A stretch of DNA of 22,465 nt from positions 1-22,465 of the forward strand of contig JAJPZB010000168.1 in assembly GCA_021204635.1 (NCBI GenBank), given 5' to 3'. Below the pieces are notes generated by a model that worked only from the letters and a program-made list of their open reading frames with translations, ran no database searches and had not been told where the DNA came from. Shown here piece after piece: positions 16,386-22,465 of the stretch. This stretch comes from Opitutia bacterium (GTDB taxonomy: Bacteria; Verrucomicrobiota; Verrucomicrobiia; Opitutales; UBA953). Every line of letters begins with the position of its first letter. The stretch's first letter is position 1. Position numbers and translations under genes: made by a program.

Positions 16386-18365
16386 TTACTCTTTCACAAT
16401 GCCGATTTCTGCTGCCGAGACATAATCGCCTTCGAGCGCGCGCGTTCCGGTGAAGCGGAAGAAGCGGGCTCTCTGCGGTGTGAACTCGATGATTTGCTCC
16501 TCGGGGCTTGCGCGCAAGTTTCCAAATTCGCCTTCCGCGACCTTGTGCCATTTTTTGCCGTCGAGCGAAAGTTCGAAGATGTATCTATCAGTCATGCCCG
16601 TGAAAGAACCGTCCTGCCGTGGTAAATAAGCGAACGCCTTCACGGAAATTGTCTCCCCCATGTTGACGGTTAGCGACTGGGGCAAAGTTTTAAGCGAATC
16701 CGTTTTCCAAAATGTTGCGGCGTTGCCGTCTATCGCGCTTTTTGCGTTTGTTCCGGCGACAGGGGCAACGACTTTCCACTTGTTTTTGCGAATTCCGGAA
16801 ATCACGGGCTCGCTGTCGGCGGTGGAAATGTCAACGGAATCGGGGAACTTGAACAGCGAAATTTCGGAAATGCAGGGCGCCGCCGCAGACTTTGTTATGC
16901 GCAGGCGGACGCGGTCTGTCGTCACGGCGCCGCGCGGGAATTTGAGCATTGCCTGATTCCCAATCGAAGAGCCCTCGACGACCTCCTGCCAATTGTTGTC
17001 AACCCACGCGTCGAGCGCCCAGGCGTCCACGCGCTGCCCGAGGCGAATTTCCTCGCGAACGCGCACGACGTCGAACTTTGCCTTCTGCGAGAGCGTAATT
17101 TCGATTTCCGGCGATTTTGCGTTGTCAGACGTCGCCCAATACGTGTCCATATCGCCATCGACGGCGTTTTTCGCGGCAAAATTTGCGCCACGCACGTTGC
17201 TTGCCTTCACGGTTTTCGCGTTGAGCGCGAAGTCCTTGTGGTAAAGTTTGTCGCGCGCCTTTTTAAATTCCAAGAGCGCCTTGACGTCGGCGGGGTCGAG
17301 TTGCCCATCTCTGTTCGGGGCGACATTCAAAATGAGATTTGCGCCGCGACCGACGCAATCGAACCAAGTTTCCATGAGCTTACCGACGGACTTCACTTTT
17401 TTGTCCTGCCCGGGGTGCCAAAACCAGCCGGCGTTGTTCACCTTAGTGTCGCCTTCTGCGGGCACCCATCTTTCTCCGTCGCGCGTGCCGGTTCCGCCCC
17501 GTTCTTTCCCCTTTGTACCGATTGTGTGCCAGTGCGGATAATTCACAAAACCGTCCTCCGATCCGCCCCAACGCGCGTCTCCGTAGTGGCCTGCACCCCA
17601 GATTATGCAATCCGGCTGAATCCGCCTGATTTTTTTCACGATATCTTTGAAATTGTAATATTTTTCGGGGTCGCCGATGTTGCGCTTTTCCCGCGCGCCG
17701 CCGTAATAGCCGTCGCCGCCGTTCGCTCCATCGAACCATATTTCAAAAATCGGACCGTAGTTCGTGAGAAGTTCGTCGATCTGTTTGTTGTAGGTCTTGG
17801 TGTAGGCGTCGCCGGGCCTTTTCCCGTAGTCGGGATGGTTGCGATCCCAAGGCGAAAGGTATGTTCCGAACTTTATTCCTTCTTTTTTGCAAGCCTCGGA
17901 AAATTCCTTGACAACGTCTCCGCGCCCGTTTTTCCACGGCGTTTTCGTGATGTTGTGTGAGGTCGATTTCGTCGGCCACATGCAAAATCCGTCGTGGTGC
18001 TTGGCGGTGTAGATCACGCCTGCCATTCCGGCTTCTTTGCAAACTTTGACAATCGCGTCCGCGTCAAATTTTTGGGGATTGAAAATCGTCGGGTCTTCGT
18101 CGCCGTAGCCCCATTCTTTGTTTGTAAAAGTGTTCAGTCCGAAGTGTATGAAGCCGTAAAATTCCATTCTCTGCCAGGCGACTTGCTGCTCGGAGGGCAA
18201 GGCACCATAGGGCTTCGGGGCTCCGCTCGGCTGTTTATGCGGGTGAACGGCGCTCGGAATTGCCTGCGCCGCGACGGACGCCAACGCCAGCGAAACAACC
18301 GCGACAACGCGAGGTATTTTTTTCAAAAGCCTCCAACCAAAAACGGAATTGTTTGCGCCAAACAT
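16386..18365 (-). CDS. Secreted alpha-L-fucosidase, GH29, with two F5/8 type C domains
   Basis: This 659-residue enzyme should release alpha-L-fucose from glycans outside the cytoplasm. The signal peptide ends VAAQA at residue 35, and the start at ATG 18365 is chosen because upstream sequence (to 18410) would bury that signal. The GH29 barrel (about 50-390) shows FYGFIHFGLNTF, KHHDGFCMW (H123/H124) and EIWFDGANG with nucleophile Asp212. After a linker, two discoidin (F5/8C, CBM32-like) domains follow, at about 400-530 (NAVDGDMDTYWATSD) and 545-659 (SAIDGNAATFWKTDS), which would anchor the enzyme to galactose- or fucose-containing polymers. It lies 78 bases downstream of hprK and shares strand and likely transcript with the sulfatase upstream. 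The acid/base residue cannot be assigned by eye. Confidence 0.93.
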   Translation of the reverse strand: MFGANNSVFGWRLLKKIPRVVAVVSLALASVAAQAIPSAVHPHKQPSGAPKPYGALPSEQQVAWQRMEFYGFIHFGLNTFTNKEWGYGDEDPTIFNPQKFDADAIVKVCKEAGMAGVIYTAKHHDGFCMWPTKSTSHNITKTPWKNGRGDVVKEFSEACKKEGIKFGTYLSPWDRNHPDYGKRPGDAYTKTYNKQIDELLTNYGPIFEIWFDGANGGDGYYGGAREKRNIGDPEKYYNFKDIVKKIRRIQPDCIIWGAGHYGDARWGGSEDGFVNYPHWHTIGTKGKERGGTGTRDGERWVPAEGDTKVNNAGWFWHPGQDKKVKSVGKLMETWFDCVGRGANLILNVAPNRDGQLDPADVKALLEFKKARDKLYHKDFALNAKTVKASNVRGANFAAKNAVDGDMDTYWATSDNAKSPEIEITLSQKAKFDVVRVREEIRLGQRVDAWALDAWVDNNWQEVVEGSSIGNQAMLKFPRGAVTTDRVRLRITKSAAAPCISEISLFKFPDSVDISTADSEPVISGIRKNKWKVVAPVAGTNAKSAIDGNAATFWKTDSLKTLPQSLTVNMGETISVKAFAYLPRQDGSFTGMTDRYIFELSLDGKKWHKVAEGEFGNLRASPEEQIIEFTPQRARFFRFTGTRALEGDYVSAAEIGIVKE

Positions 18366-18443
18366 TCTGCCCGCATTCTCCCATTTCTCCGCGCAAATCG
18401 CAATTTCCAAATAGCGGAGAACAGCGGTGGGCGCCGCAAGGCT

Positions 18444-19487
18444 CTACGCCTCTGCCGGCGGCGGATTCATCATTCGCATGAGGCGCGCATCCAAGTCGCG
18501 AGCCGCGTCGTAGCCGGATTTGCGCAGCGAATGCGCCATGACCGCAACCTCGACGAGGCGCGCCATGTCGCGGCCAGGGCGAACGGCGAGTTCGACGAGC
18601 GGGACGCGGACGCCCAAAATATCCACCTCGCGCAGCTCGAGCCCCGTCCTGTCCTCGTCCATCCCCTCGCGCCAATGCACGAACGAGACCACGAGGTCAA
18701 TGCTCTTCTCGCGGCGCACGGCGCGAATGCCAAACATGCTCGCGACGTCGATTATCCCAATGCCGCGACATTCCATGAAGCCGCGAGAAACTTCTTTGCC
18801 GGTGCCGATGAGCGAATTTTCGCCGACGAGGTTCACGAGAACGTAGTCGTCCGCGACAAGGGAATATCCGCGTTCTATCAGCGCGAGCGCGCACTCGCTT
18901 TTGCCCACGCCGCTTTCGCCGAGCAGGAGCACTCCGACGCCGCGAGCGTCGATCAGCGTGCCGTGCAGATTTGAGCGCGGGGCAAATTTTTGGTCGAGCA
19001 ACAGCGTCGCCTCCGCCGAAAAATCTTTCGATTTCATGCGCGAGCGCAGGAGCGGCACCTTGTATGATTCCGCGAGCTCGACCATTGTCGGCGTGGGATA
19101 GAGGCCGCGCGAAACGATAATTCCCGGGATGTTTTTGCGGAAAATTTCTTCGAGAACGACCTTTTGCGTTTCCGTGCGCAAGTCAGAGAGATACGAGATT
19201 TCTCCCGCGCCAAAGAGTTGCAGGCGGCGGGAGCCGAAGTGCTTGAAATAGCCGGTCAGCGCGAGCGCCGGCCGGTTCAGGGATTTCTCGCCAATCTCTT
19301 TGTCGAGCCCGTCTTCGCCGGCGACAATCTCCATCTGCAAGCGCGATCGCGCCGCCTCGAAAAATTCCCTGACGGAAATTTTCTGCACGCGTTTTGCGCC
19401 GGTCGTCAACGAGATTACCTGCGGCTCCGCCGGTGCTTGCCCGGGCGCGAGCGCAGGATCGTTTTGGGGATCGCCTTCCGTTTCCAA
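18444..19487 (-). CDS. hprK: HPr kinase/phosphorylase
   Basis: This 347-residue cytosolic enzyme phosphorylates Ser46 of the PTS protein HPr with ATP or pyrophosphate, and removes the phosphate, so linking carbon status to catabolite control. The N-terminal domain runs from about 34 (VQKISVREFFEA) to 150. The kinase domain has His175 (LHGTLID), the Walker A loop GESGVGKS (190-197), the acidic pair in VADDYV (213-214) and the family signature MECRGIGIIDVASMFG (238-253). A Pro/Glu-rich 30-residue N-terminal extension precedes the conserved part. The start is TTG at 19487, since no ATG occurs until within the conserved N-domain; AAAAAGGCG lies upstream as ribosome site. It sits 50 bases after the sulfatase and 78 before the fucosidase, an unusual partner set. 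HPr itself is not in the window. Confidence 0.95.
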   Translation of the reverse strand: METEGDPQNDPALAPGQAPAEPQVISLTTGAKRVQKISVREFFEAARSRLQMEIVAGEDGLDKEIGEKSLNRPALALTGYFKHFGSRRLQLFGAGEISYLSDLRTETQKVVLEEIFRKNIPGIIVSRGLYPTPTMVELAESYKVPLLRSRMKSKDFSAEATLLLDQKFAPRSNLHGTLIDARGVGVLLLGESGVGKSECALALIERGYSLVADDYVLVNLVGENSLIGTGKEVSRGFMECRGIGIIDVASMFGIRAVRREKSIDLVVSFVHWREGMDEDRTGLELREVDILGVRVPLVELAVRPGRDMARLVEVAVMAHSLRKSGYDAARDLDARLMRMMNPPPAEA

Positions 19488-19537
19488 CTTTCGCCTTTTT
19501 GCCGAGAATTATTGCTTTCGTCGTCGCGCCCCGCGTT

Positions 19538-21355
19538 TCAGTCGCTCGCCGGCAACGGCGGTATGAGGTGCACTTCGTCGTCGTTGCGGTGCGGAGTTCC
19601 GGCGCGGAGATAATCTTCCGGAACCTGATATTTCCCTTGCAGTTCCTTCATTTTCTCCTTCATCACGGCGGTTATTTTTTCCGTCCCCTCTTCGCCATAG
19701 ATGTTTCTCATCTCGGTCGGGTCGGAATTGAGATTGTAAAGTTCCCAAATGTCTTCTTTGTAGAAATGGATGAGCTTCCAATCTTCTTTGCCGTCGTGCG
19801 AGCGGAAATTCACCGCGCAGTGGCGGCGCACGGAGTGTTCCGCCGGATATTCATAATATTGATAGTAAAGCGAATCGCGCCAATCGGGGTGCATTTTCCC
19901 GTCGAGCAATTCTTTGAACGATTCGCCTTGCATTTCCTCCGGAACAGCGATTCCGCAGATGTCGAGGAACGTCGGCGCGAAGTCTATGTTCTGCGTGAGT
20001 TGCTCGATTTTCACGCCTTTTGCGACGCCGGGCCCTGCCATTATCAGCGGCATTCTGAACGATTCCTCGTAGGCAAAACGCTTGTCAAACCAGCCGTGCT
20101 CGCCGAGGTAAAAACCTTGGTCGGAGGCGTAGCAAACTACGGTGTTTTCTGCCAATCCGCTCTTCTCGAGATAGTCGAGCAATTCGCCCACGCCTTCGTC
20201 AACGCCGCGAATTGTCGCGAGATAATCCTGCAAATAGCGCTGATACGCCCAGCTCTGGAATTTGCGGAGTTTTTCCGCGTTTGCGGCGCACCATTCCTCG
20301 TCGTTGCGGTGCTTTCTCCACTCATTAAATTCTTCTTCGGAGCAAAGGCCGGCGTCGAAAAATTTGTTGTTCTTTTCGATGTATGCCTCGGTGAATTTTT
20401 TCACCTGCTCGTCGGACATCCGCGGCGGCAGCATTCCGCGCGGGAACGTGTGCTCATCTTTGCTCGGGAACAATTTCAAGTCCGCCGCCCAGCGCATTGT
20501 CCACAAAATCGACATATCCTGCTTTTTCGCCGCCTCGCGACCGGCGTAGTCGTCGAAAAAGTTTGATGGCTCGGGGAAAACTACGTTGTCGAAAAGGTTG
20601 TAATATTTTTCCTTCGGAATCCAATTGCGGTGCGGCGCCTTGAAGTGGACCATGAAGAAGAACGGTTTTGACCTGTCGCGCTCTGCTTCGAGCCACTGTA
20701 TTGCGCGATTTGTGACGATTTCCGTGGAATATCCGGTCGGCAACGCAATGCCATTTTTGTCGGTTTTGGCAAACACGCCGTTCCCGAAATCGACTTCCAC
20801 GCCTTCTGCAGCGCGCCCGCCTGCATTTCCGCAAATCATCTCCGGATTAACATATTGCCCCTGATTGATGAAGACCTGCCAATTGTCAAAGCCGGTCGGG
20901 TCGCTCGGAATATGCCACTTTCCGACAATGCTCGTCTGGTATCCGTTTTTTTGGAAAACCTTGGCGACGTTGTTTTGGCGATTGTCGAAAGAGCCCCACT
21001 CGTTGCTCATGTAGCCGTTGGCGTGCGAGTGCTTGCCGGTGATGATGTTGGCGCGCGAGGGACCGGAAATGGAATTGGCGCAATAGTTGCGCATAAAAAG
21101 CGCGCCGGAATTTGCGATGCGGTCGATGTTCGGCGTCGGCGCGAGTTTGCTTATCGGGTGGCCATACGCGGAAATTGCCTGCACCGCGTGGTCGTCGCTC
21201 ATGATGTAAATAATGTTGAGCTTCTTCGGAGAATCGTGGCGCGTTTTCGGGCTTTGTGAATCGTCCGCGCCCGCCGCAAATGCCGTTCCCGCAGAAACAA
21301 AGCAACAAACCGCAAGCGAAAAACGCAACGCACCTTTGCAATTCGTCATTTTCAT
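19538..21355 (-). CDS. Secreted serine-type sulfatase (family S1)
   Basis: This 605-residue enzyme has a signal peptide (about 1-28) and the complete alkaline-phosphatase-like sulfatase fold. Metal-binding Asp residues lie in IMSDDH (54-55). The active-site motif is S-G-P-S-R (Ser97-Arg101) followed by ITGK. VGKWH (near 144) and the distal metal site SDQGFYLGEHGWFDK follow. The residue that becomes formylglycine is serine rather than cysteine, so maturation should need a radical-SAM anaerobic maturase (anSME), not oxygen-dependent FGE. The start DDHAVQAISAYG...LAPTPNIDRIA resembles glycan sulfatases acting on GlcNAc-6-sulfate (S1_11-like), but the substrate is unproven. It is the first gene of the minus-strand run, diverging from efp with 103 bases between. 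No good ribosome site lies ahead of ATG 21355; ATG 21349 is an alternative. Confidence 0.93.
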   Translation of the reverse strand: MKMTNCKGALRFSLAVCCFVSAGTAFAAGADDSQSPKTRHDSPKKLNIIYIMSDDHAVQAISAYGHPISKLAPTPNIDRIANSGALFMRNYCANSISGPSRANIITGKHSHANGYMSNEWGSFDNRQNNVAKVFQKNGYQTSIVGKWHIPSDPTGFDNWQVFINQGQYVNPEMICGNAGGRAAEGVEVDFGNGVFAKTDKNGIALPTGYSTEIVTNRAIQWLEAERDRSKPFFFMVHFKAPHRNWIPKEKYYNLFDNVVFPEPSNFFDDYAGREAAKKQDMSILWTMRWAADLKLFPSKDEHTFPRGMLPPRMSDEQVKKFTEAYIEKNNKFFDAGLCSEEEFNEWRKHRNDEEWCAANAEKLRKFQSWAYQRYLQDYLATIRGVDEGVGELLDYLEKSGLAENTVVCYASDQGFYLGEHGWFDKRFAYEESFRMPLIMAGPGVAKGVKIEQLTQNIDFAPTFLDICGIAVPEEMQGESFKELLDGKMHPDWRDSLYYQYYEYPAEHSVRRHCAVNFRSHDGKEDWKLIHFYKEDIWELYNLNSDPTEMRNIYGEEGTEKITAVMKEKMKELQGKYQVPEDYLRAGTPHRNDDEVHLIPPLPASD

Positions 21356-21458
21356 AGTGGTTTCGGAGTTTAATAATCTTGATAATTTCTGCGAACAAAA
21401 ACTCGCGAGCCAAAACGGCTTGACGCATAAATCCTCTTTTGAGATTTTTTAACGACTT
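21356..21458. promoter_or_regulatory. Divergent intergenic region, sulfatase/efp, candidate promoters
   Basis: This 103-base AT-rich gap separates two divergent starts, so it should hold promoters for both. On the plus strand TTGACG (21420-21425) resembles a -35 box, 33 bases before the efp start, but no convincing -10 hexamer follows at 16-18 bases. On the minus strand AT-rich TTTAATAATCTTGATAAT (21370-21387) could supply a -10 element. I saw no operator palindrome. Confidence 0.3.
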
Positions 21459-22022
21459 ATGGCAAACACAACCGTCAATAACATAAGGCGGAAAAATATT
21501 ATCCGCTACAACAACGACCTTTGCCTGGTTCTCGAATGCCAAGTTCGCACTCCCCCGAACAATGCGTCATATTGCCAAATGGAACTTCGATCGTTCTCCT
21601 CGGGGCGTGTAATTCCTGTTCGCACAAACATCGGCGCCTCTTTCGACGTCCTCGAAAACTCGATTAAACACCTCGAACTCCTTTATCAGGCGGACGGAAA
21701 CTACGTGTTCTCCGACGCCGAGACTTTCGACGAATATCCGATTCCCGCGACAACGCTCAAAGACATCGCGGGGTTTCTCATCGAGGGGCAGAGCTACGAC
21801 GTTCTCTTTGTCGAAGACAAGCCGATCACGGTGAATCTTCCCGCCTCAATCGAGGTCAAAGTCGTCGAAGCGCCGCCCGCTGTTCGTGGCAACACTTCGG
21901 GGAATGCGCAAAAGGCGGTCAAGGTGGAATCCGGCATCACCGTCATGGTTCCGCTCTTCATCGCAGAGGGCGAAGTCATCAGGATTAGCACGGAAAACCG
22001 CGCATACCTCGGGCGCGCATAA
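21459..22022 (+). CDS. efp: Translation elongation factor P with non-basic tip residue
   Basis: This 187-residue protein binds stalled ribosomes between the P and E sites and speeds peptide bond formation at proline runs. All three beta-barrel domains are present: KOW-like N-domain (1-65), OB domain (66-128, LELLYQADGNYVFSD), and a C-terminal OB domain (130-187, ESGITVMVPLFIAEGEVIRIST), which keeps the family signature region. The tip loop that normally carries a modified Lys or Arg (E. coli K34 in PGKG) here reads RTPPNNAS, with Asn34 at the equivalent position by direct residue count. The family length of 185-190 is matched. Only a weak ribosome binding site precedes ATG 21459. It is monocistronic, ending before a terminator hairpin at 22066. 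Confidence 0.92.
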   Translation: MANTTVNNIRRKNIIRYNNDLCLVLECQVRTPPNNASYCQMELRSFSSGRVIPVRTNIGASFDVLENSIKHLELLYQADGNYVFSDAETFDEYPIPATTLKDIAGFLIEGQSYDVLFVEDKPITVNLPASIEVKVVEAPPAVRGNTSGNAQKAVKVESGITVMVPLFIAEGEVIRISTENRAYLGRA

Positions 22023-22065
22023 ACGCGCAACAAACCCGAAATTCGCTCTTCCAAGCGCGAAAATT

Positions 22066-22093
22066 CCGCAGGAGCTTTCTCCTGCGGCGTTTG
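22066..22093 (+). terminator. Hairpin terminator after efp
   Basis: A perfect 9-bp stem CCGCAGGAG / CTCCTGCGG (22066-22074 and 22079-22087) closes a 4-base loop (CTTT), 43 bases after the efp stop. The following tract is only CGTTTGTG, so the U-run is weak, but position and stem strength fit an intrinsic terminator. Confidence 0.6.
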
Positions 22094-22100
22094 TGTGTCG

Positions 22101-22200
22101 CCACCACCATCGCGACACGGGTTGGTGGTGGCAGGTTGGAGGTAAAAACGAGTCGGTGGCGAGACTTAGGTTGGTGGCGAGTTGGGTTAGTGGTGAAGAC
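22101..22200. repeat. GGTTGGTGG-type repeat segment
   Basis: This stretch carries several G-rich copies of the CCACCACCAACC family in reverse orientation: GGGTTGGTGGTGGC at 22119-22132, plus diverged GGTTGG and GGTTGGTGGCG units up to about 22200. No gene is supported here; open frames in it read only low-complexity Trp/Gly or Pro/Thr. Confidence 0.7.
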
Positions 22201-22221
22201 AATTCGCGCGCGCAGTGTGCG

Positions 22222-22267
22222 ATTCTCCCGCTAAGTTAGCGGGAGGGGACCGCGTTAGCGGTGAGGG
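22222..22267. repeat. REP-like palindromic element, copy 1 (46 bp)
   Basis: This element is identical to 22420-22465. It contains a near-perfect palindrome (CTCCCGCTAA-G-TTAGCGGGAG, 22225-22245) followed by a short hairpin ACCGC-GTTA-GCGGT (22249-22262) and GAGGG. Dual-hairpin, GC-rich, intergenic elements of this size resemble bacterial REP or MITE-like repeats. No transposase is in the window. Confidence 0.8.
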
Positions 22268-22300
22268 AGTGTGTTCGTTGTGCGTCACCTGACTTTGCTC

Positions 22301-22385
22301 CCCACCACCAACCCAACCGCCACCACCAACCCCTCCGAAAAATCTCACCACAAACTCCCGCAGCACTTGCCGCCACCACCAACCC
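22301..22385. repeat. CCACCACCAACCC repeat segment
   Basis: Exact 14-base GCCACCACCAACCC copies at 22319-22332 and 22372-22385, with a related copy at 22301-22314, lie between the two REP-like elements. They are in the opposite orientation to the copy at 22119-22132 and share the core of the tandem repeat at 13445-13598. Confidence 0.75.
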
Positions 22386-22419
22386 GGCTCCCCACCTGCG
22401 ATGCCGGAGTACCAACGTA

Positions 22420-22465
22420 ATTCTCCCGCTAAGTTAGCGGGAGGGGACCGCGTTAGCGGTGAGGG
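22420..22465. repeat. REP-like palindromic element, copy 2 (46 bp, at window edge)
   Basis: This is the second identical copy of the element at 22222-22267, 198 bases start to start and in the same orientation. It reaches the last base of the window, so it may be longer. The base before each copy differs (g versus a), which fixes the left end. Confidence 0.8.

Noticed and set aside
18385..18421. Inverted repeat TTCTCCGC / GCGGAGAA between hprK and the fucosidase
   Set aside because: The 8-bp arms enclose a 21-base loop with no U-tract after it, so I do not call it a terminator or operator.
22222..22465. CRISPR array from two identical 46-bp repeats
   Set aside because: Only two copies with a 152-base repeat-containing interval between them; each repeat is a double palindrome typical of REP elements.

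Overview
The window looks like chromosome of an uncultured Verrucomicrobiota-like bacterium (Opitutae are my best guess; Lentisphaerota or Planctomycetota are possible). The clues are an HPr kinase, a BatD-BatE fusion, a long U32 protein, secreted GH29 and sulfatase enzymes, and an EF-P with an atypical TPPNN tip loop. The GC-rich codon style is similar throughout. A serine-type sulfatase, which normally needs an oxygen-sensitive maturase, together with a fucosidase, suggests an anaerobic glycan degrader, perhaps gut-associated. This is inference.

Left edge (1-285, minus): the N-terminal part of a single-pass membrane protein with a Lys/Ser/Pro-rich tail. Block A (335-10891) is a phage remnant. 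It has a tight plus-strand run of three structural or host-interaction-type proteins (335-1651, 1678-4293 with five BACON-like domains, 4294-5961), then a GpA-type large terminase (5975-7861). Next comes a two-gene minus-strand cassette of related coiled-coil proteins, one with two membrane segments (7808-8866). Last is a tape measure protein (8903-10891) whose C-terminus stops abruptly at the host junction. Portal, capsid, protease, head-tail connector, major tail protein, lysis and integrase genes are not seen, so this is either a decayed prophage or an unusual late-gene layout.

Block B (10860-21355, all minus) is a host cluster. In transcription order it holds a serine-type sulfatase, HPr kinase/phosphorylase, alpha-L-fucosidase with two F5/8C domains, a BatD-BatE fusion and a U32 family protein. 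Gaps are about 50, 78 and 63 bases, then 216 bases filled by an ~18-bp tandem repeat. Sulfatase plus fucosidase would desulfate and defucosylate glycans outside the cytoplasm. HprK could connect that to carbon-source control.

Right end: efp (21459-22022, plus) diverges from the sulfatase and is followed by a hairpin terminator. The last ~440 bases hold no gene but carry CCACCACCAACCC-type repeats in both orientations and two identical 46-bp REP-like palindromic elements. The best candidates for something undescribed are the antisense coiled-coil/membrane cassette inside the phage late genes (7808-8866) and the BACON-rich phage protein.
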